64,000 nt of DNA from Betaproteobacteria bacterium (GTDB lineage: Bacteria > Pseudomonadota > Gammaproteobacteria > Burkholderiales > SG8-39), in contig CANKAJ010000001.1 in assembly GCA_947479645.1 (NCBI GenBank), positions 181,820 to 245,819 of the forward strand. The letters run 5' to 3'. Shown piece after piece: positions 59,726 to 64,000 of the stretch. Each line of letters starts with the position of its first letter. Position 1 is the first letter of the stretch. The notes under the pieces are model-generated. The model did no database searches. It was not told the DNA's origin and saw only the letters and a list, made by a program, of their open reading frames with translations. A program made the position numbers and the translations under genes.

Positions 59726-60529
59726 ATGTCAGTTGATATAAACAGTATTCTGCGAAACAACGTCAAGGAGAAGTTGGCGCGAAACGAAGTTGTTTCATCG
59801 ATGACAGTTCGCCTGGTGCGCAGCATAGAAATTGCACGCATCGCGAAAACTGCAGGCTTCGACACCTTGTATGTGGATGTTGAACACAACAGCTTTTCAT
59901 TCGATGCCACCGGACAAATCTGCATGGCGGCATTAGCGGTTGGTATTACTCCGTTCGTCCGTGTTCCGACCAGCCGACCGGAGCACGTGTCGCGCGCGCT
60001 TGACGGCGGCGCCCTCGGCGTGATCGTTCCGCATATCCGCTCGGCCGAGGACGCGCGTCGCGTGGTGCTTGCGGCAAAATTTCCGCCCTATGGCGAGCGG
60101 TCCGCGGCCGGACAGTTGCCGCATCTGCAATACCGATCCTTTCCGACCTCAATTGCCAATCAGGCACTCAACGATGCAACCATGGTGACTGTGATGATGG
60201 AAACCAATGAGGCGCTGGAGAATGTCGAGGAAATTGCCGCTGTTGAGGGTATCGACATGATGATGATTGGCAGCAGCGATCTGACTGCAGAGATGGGCAT
60301 TGCCGGCCAGTATGAACATCCCAAGTTGCATGATGCCTATGTTCGCACCATTGCAGCATGTCGCAAACACGGCAAGCATGTCGGTGTCGGTGGACTATCA
60401 TCCCGTCCGGATCTTGTTGCCGAGTTTGTCAGGCTTGGTGCTCGTTACGTTTCCACGGGGACTGATCTCGCGTTTCTGCTGGGCGCGTGCATGCAAAAAG
60501 CCAAACAGGTGAATGATATTCAGCTATAG
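59726..60529 (+). CDS. HpcH/HpaI aldolase family protein
   Basis: A 267-residue class II pyruvate-type aldolase (2-oxo-3-deoxy acid / 4-hydroxy-2-oxoheptanedioate aldolase fold). Seen: IARIAKTAGFDTLYVDVEHNSFS, PFVRVPTSRPEHVSRALDGGA, GVIVPHIRS, FPPYGERS, METNEALENVEEIAAVEGID and MMIGSSDLTAEMG with the metal-binding Glu and Asp. It splits or forms a C-C bond next to a 2-oxo acid. ATG 59726 follows AGGAG at 5 bp; an earlier frame to 59564 covers promoter DNA. It stands alone. Confidence 0.9.
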   Translation: MSVDINSILRNNVKEKLARNEVVSSMTVRLVRSIEIARIAKTAGFDTLYVDVEHNSFSFDATGQICMAALAVGITPFVRVPTSRPEHVSRALDGGALGVIVPHIRSAEDARRVVLAAKFPPYGERSAAGQLPHLQYRSFPTSIANQALNDATMVTVMMETNEALENVEEIAAVEGIDMMMIGSSDLTAEMGIAGQYEHPKLHDAYVRTIAACRKHGKHVGVGGLSSRPDLVAEFVRLGARYVSTGTDLAFLLGACMQKAKQVNDIQL

Positions 60530-60637
60530 GCTTGATCATGACAAACTGCCATGAGAGGAGACACTGTATGTGCGTCCTCCAGGCTTGAGACCTGAGTAGT
60601 GTTTGCCGTGGAATAAGGCCTGATCAGCATCAGTGCT

Positions 60638-60667
60638 CCTGATGCGCCGTATTTTCAGCGCATCAGG
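60638..60667. terminator. hairpin at the 3' ends of the aldolase and EamA genes
   Basis: CCTGATGCGC, loop CGTATTTTCA, GCGCATCAGG. A perfect 10-bp stem covering the EamA stop codon, between convergent genes. A T-tract is absent on both strands, so a terminator role is only suggested by position. Confidence 0.5.
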
Positions 60668-61100
60668 CCAGCAGCAGTATCAACGCCCCTGACACGATCA
60701 GCGATCCGCCCAGCAGCGCCTGCCAGGTCAGCGGTTCACCCAGCACGAGGATGCCAAGCACGATGACCAGCGCCACGCTCAGCTTGTCCACCGGCGCCAC
60801 CAACGATACCGGCCCCAGTTGCAGGGCGCGGTAATAGCACAGCCACGAGAACCCGGTGGCGATTCCGGACAACACCAGAAATATCACGCCCTGGGTCGAC
60901 AGTGCCGCCGGTCTCTGCCATTCACCGCGCAGCGACACGATGAGCGCTGTCATGAACAGGATGACCACGGTGCGGATCAGCGTGGCCAGGTTGGAGTTGA
61001 TATCGGAGACGCCGAGCTTGGCAAAGATCGCCGTCATCGCCGCGAAGATCGCCGAGGCGATGGCCCAGCCCTGCCAGCTTTGCAGGAAGTTCACGTCCAC
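60663..61100 (-). CDS. EamA-domain transporter, half-size
   Basis: A 145-residue inner-membrane protein with about five hydrophobic helices (AIASAIFAAMTAIFAKLG, LATLIRTVVILFMTALIV, GVIFLVLSGIATGFSWLCYY, SLVAPVDKLSVALVIVLGILVLG, ALLGGSLIVSGALILLLA). It is one EamA repeat, where most drug/metabolite transporters have two; small members like this should dimerise. GTG 61100 (or GTG 61094) is the start. It follows iscX in the same direction by 115 bp. Confidence 0.85.
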   Translation of the reverse strand: MDVNFLQSWQGWAIASAIFAAMTAIFAKLGVSDINSNLATLIRTVVILFMTALIVSLRGEWQRPAALSTQGVIFLVLSGIATGFSWLCYYRALQLGPVSLVAPVDKLSVALVIVLGILVLGEPLTWQALLGGSLIVSGALILLLA

Positions 61101-61215
61101 CTATCCAGAGAAACACAGAAGAAGCCGCCAGCAACTGATAGGTTCCGGCGTATTTCCTCTACAGTGGGGGATATGCAAGGAGGTATGCCCCCTTGTTCGT
61201 CCATCATCTTTTGCT

Positions 61216-61410
61216 TCAGCGTGCTTCATCGATCCAGGCCAGCTGAATCGCTTCAAGAATCTTTTCACCACAGTGTTCGGGTGTGTCATCAAAACCCTCC
61301 AGCGCCATGACCCACGTCATCAGGTCGGTAAAACGCACATACTGCGGATCGACATCAGCGTGCTTCTCCGACAATTCGATGGCGATGTCCAGCGTATCGG
61401 TCCATTTCAT
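61216..61410 (-). CDS. iscX: Fe-S cluster assembly protein IscX
   Basis: A 64-residue acidic protein (MKWTDTLDIAIELSEKHADV, FTDLMTWVMALEGFDD, EKILEAIQLAWIDEA), matching IscX, which binds IscS and iron and tunes cluster assembly. Start 61410 gives the standard length. It follows fdx by 40 bp, as in the E. coli iscRSUA-hscBA-fdx-iscX order. Confidence 0.96.
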   Translation of the reverse strand: MKWTDTLDIAIELSEKHADVDPQYVRFTDLMTWVMALEGFDDTPEHCGEKILEAIQLAWIDEAR

Positions 61411-61450
61411 GATTGCTCCCTTGGATCGAAAAACCACCTGCAGATCGGCA

Positions 61451-61792
61451 TTATCGTTTGCCTTCGGAAACCATGTTGATGGTGTATTTGGGAATTTCGA
61501 TGACCAGGTCGGCATCGGTCATCATGGCCTGGCAGGAAAGCCGTGAATTGGGCTCCAGGCCCCAGGCCTTGTCGAGCATGTCCTCTTCCTTTTCCTCTGC
61601 CTCATCCAGCGTGTCCAACCCCTCCCTCACGATGATATGGCAGGTCGTGCAGGCACAGGACTTTTCACAGGCATGCTCGATCTCGATATGGTGCTGCAGC
61701 AGGTGGTCGCAGATCGAAATGCCCGGAGCAGCGTCAAAGCTCGCGCCTTGCGGGCACAAAGTGGCATGGGGAAGGACGGTGATTTTCGCCAT
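61451..61792 (-). CDS. fdx: [2Fe-2S] ferredoxin of the ISC system
   Basis: A 113-residue adrenodoxin-type ferredoxin that supplies electrons during Fe-S cluster synthesis. Cluster ligands: HACEKSCACTTCHIIV (Cx5Cx2C) and SRLSCQA. The start ATG 61792 (MAKITVLPH) is preferred over a TTG one codon earlier. It is separated from hscA by about 320 bp holding the two-hairpin element, an unusually large gap for an isc operon. Confidence 0.97.
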   Translation of the reverse strand: MAKITVLPHATLCPQGASFDAAPGISICDHLLQHHIEIEHACEKSCACTTCHIIVREGLDTLDEAEEKEEDMLDKAWGLEPNSRLSCQAMMTDADLVIEIPKYTINMVSEGKR

Positions 61793-62111
61793 CAATTACC
61801 TTGGGCTGATTTAAAAACGAAAAATGCGAAAAGGCGAAAGTCTATTTCACCCGAGCTGCACTGGTTTTTCCCAGGCCGCGGTTCTTTGCACGGATGGCCT
61901 TTCATCCGTGCAAAGAACCGCGGAACGCAAGCGAAGCGCGCGAGTCGCCAAAACCTGCACGGACGATAAAACTGTCCGTTTGGGTCGTGTTTTGAATGCG
62001 GAAGATGAAACCATCCGCATTCAAAACACAACCTCTGATTAAAAACTTCCTTCTCATCTCTCGACTCACGCCAAAGGGACACGCACAAACGCAAAATCAC
62101 GCGCGCGATCC
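61793..62111. other. 319-bp gap inside the isc operon
   Basis: Between hscA and fdx, both leftward. It is mostly occupied by the two-hairpin element copy B (61876-62037). A 72-codon plus-strand frame (61824-62042) crosses it and is not accepted as a gene. Confidence 0.6.
61876..62037. repeat. two-hairpin intergenic element, copy B
   Basis: Hairpin 1: arms 61876-61896 and 61903-61923, perfect 21 bp. Core CGCAAGCGAAGCGCGCGAG at 61926-61944, identical to copy A. A small hairpin ACGGAC/GTCCGT follows. Hairpin 2: arms 61983-62002 and 62014-62033 (20 bp with one mismatch). End motif ACCTCTG at 62031-62037. Total length 162 bp against 159 bp in copy A at 36678. Confidence 0.85.
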
Positions 62112-63992
62112 TCACACATTCGCAATGTTCTTTCCCGCCAATGCCTGCTTCACCGAACGATCCATGCGCTGTGCCGCAAAGACTTCGGTAGCATGGTTGA
62201 TATGTTCCAGCGCCGTCTTGATGGCGCGATGGTCGCTGCCCGCCACCGTGGACTTGAGCTGCGCCAGATCGGCATTGATGGCGTCGCGCTCATCCTTCGA
62301 CAGCAGATCTCCATCGACAAGCAACGCGGCATTGACGGCCTCCAGCATCCGCTCGCCTTCGACCTGCTGCTCGCGCAGCGCGCGCAGGTGCACGTCGTCG
62401 CGGGCATGCTCGAACGAGTCCTTCAGCATGCGGGTAATGTCGCTGTCGGCAAGGCCGTAGGACGGCTTGACCGCAATGGCAGACTCCACACCCGAGGTCG
62501 CTTCCCGTGCCGAAACCGACAACAGCCCGTCGGCATCGACCTGATAGGTTACCCGTATGCGCGCGGAACCCGCTGCCATGGGTGGAATGCCGCGCAGTTC
62601 GAACCTCGCCAGCGAGCGGCAATCGGACACCAGTTCCCGTTCACCCTGGACGACGTGTATGGCCATGGCCGTCTGTCCGTCCTTGAAGGTGGTGAATTCC
62701 TGTGCCTTGGCCACCGGAATGGTGGAATTGCGGGCAATGACCTTTTCTACGAGTCCACCCATGGTTTCCACACCGAGCGATAGCGGAATGACATCGAGCA
62801 GCAACCAGTCCTCTTCGCTGGAACGATTGCCGGCCAGCGCATTGGCCTGGATCGCCGCGCCCAGCGCCACGACCTTGTCCGGATCGAGATTATTGAGTGG
62901 CGTCTGGCCAAAAAGTTCACCCACTGCACGCTGCACATGCGGCATGCGCGTGGAACCGCCGACCATGACGACCCCTTTGACCTCGCCAGCGGAAAGCCCC
63001 GCATCGCGCAGCGCCTTGCGCGCCGGCGCCAGCGTCTTGGCGACCAGATGCCGGGTCATTTCCCAGAAATCATTCTGCATCACCGACACATCAACAACTT
63101 CCTTGGTCGACAGACGTGCATTGAAGCGTGCCTCGGCATGAAAGCTCAGGTCTTCCTTCACCTGGCGCGCCTTGACCAGCATCAGTCGCGTATCCTCCTC
63201 CGACAAGGGGGCAAGCTTGGCCTGTTCCAGTACCCAGCAGAACAGCCGATGATCAAAATCGTCGCCACCAAGGGCTGAATCGCCGCCCGTGGCCAGCACC
63301 TCGAAGACGCCACGGGTCAGGCGCAGGATCGAAATATCGAAAGTACCGCCACCCAGGTCATACACCGCATAGATTCCTTCGGCCGCATTGTCCAGGCCAT
63401 AGGCGATCGCTGCCGCAGTGGGCTCATTCAGCAGACGCATCACATTGAGGCCGGCGATCTTCGCCGCATCCTTGGTGGCCTGACGTTGTGCGTCATCAAA
63501 ATAGGCCGGCACCGTAATGACAGCACCGTACAGTTCGTTACCGTCACTGCCGGCCAGCAACGAGGCTTCGGCGCGCATACGGAGGGTCTTCAGGATTTCC
63601 GCCGAGACTTCCACGGGGCTTTTCACCCCGGCTCGCGTACGTATCTGCACCATGCCCGGCGCATCGACGAAATCATAAGGCGAGTTTTCGGCATATGCCA
63701 CGTCCTTCAGCCCGCGGCCCATGAAGCGCTTGACCGACACGATGGTGTTCTTTGGATCCTTCGCCTGCTGCACCTGTGCGGGATAGCCCACTTGCAGGCC
63801 ACCATCGGCATCGACGTAGCGAACAATGGACGGCAGCAATGGATGACCATCCTCATCGTTCAACACTACAGCGATGCTGTTGCGCACGGTGGCCACCAGA
63901 GAATTGGTCGTACCCAGATCAATGCCGACCGCGACGCGTCGCTGATGGGGCGCCGGCGACTCACCCGGCTCGGATATCTGCAGCAACGCCAT
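62112..63992 (-). CDS. hscA: Fe-S assembly chaperone HscA
   Basis: A 626-residue Hsp70 specialised for Fe-S transfer from IscU. ATPase motifs [30 protein letters not shown] and [14 protein letters not shown]; substrate domain with [13 protein letters not shown]; the C-terminal helical lid ends the protein. It is shorter than DnaK and lacks its C-terminal tail. hscB would be expected just right of the window. The start ATG 63992 lies 8 bp from the edge. Confidence 0.97.
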   Translation of the reverse strand: MALLQISEPGESPAPHQRRVAVGIDLGTTNSLVATVRNSIAVVLNDEDGHPLLPSIVRYVDADGGLQVGYPAQVQQAKDPKNTIVSVKRFMGRGLKDVAYAENSPYDFVDAPGMVQIRTRAGVKSPVEVSAEILKTLRMRAEASLLAGSDGNELYGAVITVPAYFDDAQRQATKDAAKIAGLNVMRLLNEPTAAAIAYGLDNAAEGIYAVYDLGGGTFDISILRLTRGVFEVLATGGDSALGGDDFDHRLFCWVLEQAKLAPLSEEDTRLMLVKARQVKEDLSFHAEARFNARLSTKEVVDVSVMQNDFWEMTRHLVAKTLAPARKALRDAGLSAGEVKGVVMVGGSTRMPHVQRAVGELFGQTPLNNLDPDKVVALGAAIQANALAGNRSSEEDWLLLDVIPLSLGVETMGGLVEKVIARNSTIPVAKAQEFTTFKDGQTAMAIHVVQGERELVSDCRSLARFELRGIPPMAAGSARIRVTYQVDADGLLSVSAREATSGVESAIAVKPSYGLADSDITRMLKDSFEHARDDVHLRALREQQVEGERMLEAVNAALLVDGDLLSKDERDAINADLAQLKSTVAGSDHRAIKTALEHINHATEVFAAQRMDRSVKQALAGKNIANV

Positions 63993-64000
63993 CAGCTTCC

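Noticed and set aside
61824..62042. 72-codon plus-strand frame over element copy B
   Set aside because: Its sequence is set by the palindromic element; copy A has no matching start codon and no ribosome-binding site is visible. The peptide similarity between copies is kept as a caveat in the finding.

Overview
The window looks like a chromosomal segment of a GC-rich betaproteobacterium, most likely Burkholderiales. The basis is the large set of Bug-type (tripartite tricarboxylate transporter, TTT) periplasmic receptors, many CaiB/BaiF CoA-transferases and crotonases, the ispF-ispD / mfd neighbourhood and the hscA-fdx-iscX end of an isc operon. This is judged from gene content and protein style only; no database search was possible. 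I saw no tRNA, rRNA, CRISPR array, transposase or phage gene.

Layout. 1-9028: a CoA-dependent catabolic island. A truncated amidohydrolase, a CoA-ester lyase and a CoA-transferase face a ThDP (thiamine diphosphate) enzyme, two Bug receptors and a second amidohydrolase, closed by an acyl-CoA ligase. 9193-21796: cell-physiology genes, namely cytochrome b561, a type IV pilin, an hsp20-lon pair, an HlyD/ABC-2 exporter, a histidine kinase and response regulator that converge, a hypothetical protein and an IHF-beta/HU protein. 21818-36581: accessory catabolism, with six Bug receptors mixed with an MFS transporter, a PaaI thioesterase, MmgE/PrpD, crotonases, a CoA-transferase and a hemerythrin-like protein. 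36884-41166: three copies of an unusual alpha/beta-hydrolase domain in two genes, one of them a tandem fusion with a lysine/alanine-rich tail, plus a ThpR-like phosphodiesterase. 41218-48474: housekeeping (ispF, ispD, mfd, a Sel1-repeat protein, DUF1015). 48627-60529: a second catabolic stretch with four intact and one decayed Bug gene, two CoA-transferases, an OYE-type flavoenzyme, a crotonase, a thioesterase and an HpcH/HpaI aldolase. 60663-64000: an EamA transporter, then iscX, fdx and hscA.

How it works together. Twelve intact Bug receptors occur with no TctA/TctB membrane subunits here, so they either share membrane subunits encoded elsewhere or act as sensors. Each sits beside CoA-activating (CaiB, AMP-ligase), crotonase, lyase or thioesterase genes. 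The picture is a set of small modules that bind and degrade different carboxylates through CoA esters. The substrates cannot be read from sequence.

Most worth a second look: (i) a two-copy intergenic element of about 160 bp made of two long hairpins whose arms differ between copies while pairing is kept, around an identical 19-nt core (36678-36836 and 61876-62037); (ii) the 842-residue double hydrolase with a histone-H1-like N-terminal tail; (iii) tandem crotonases in which both catalytic glutamates are alanine; (iv) a hemerythrin-like protein missing two iron-ligand histidines; (v) several strong hairpins and inverted repeats in intergenic DNA.
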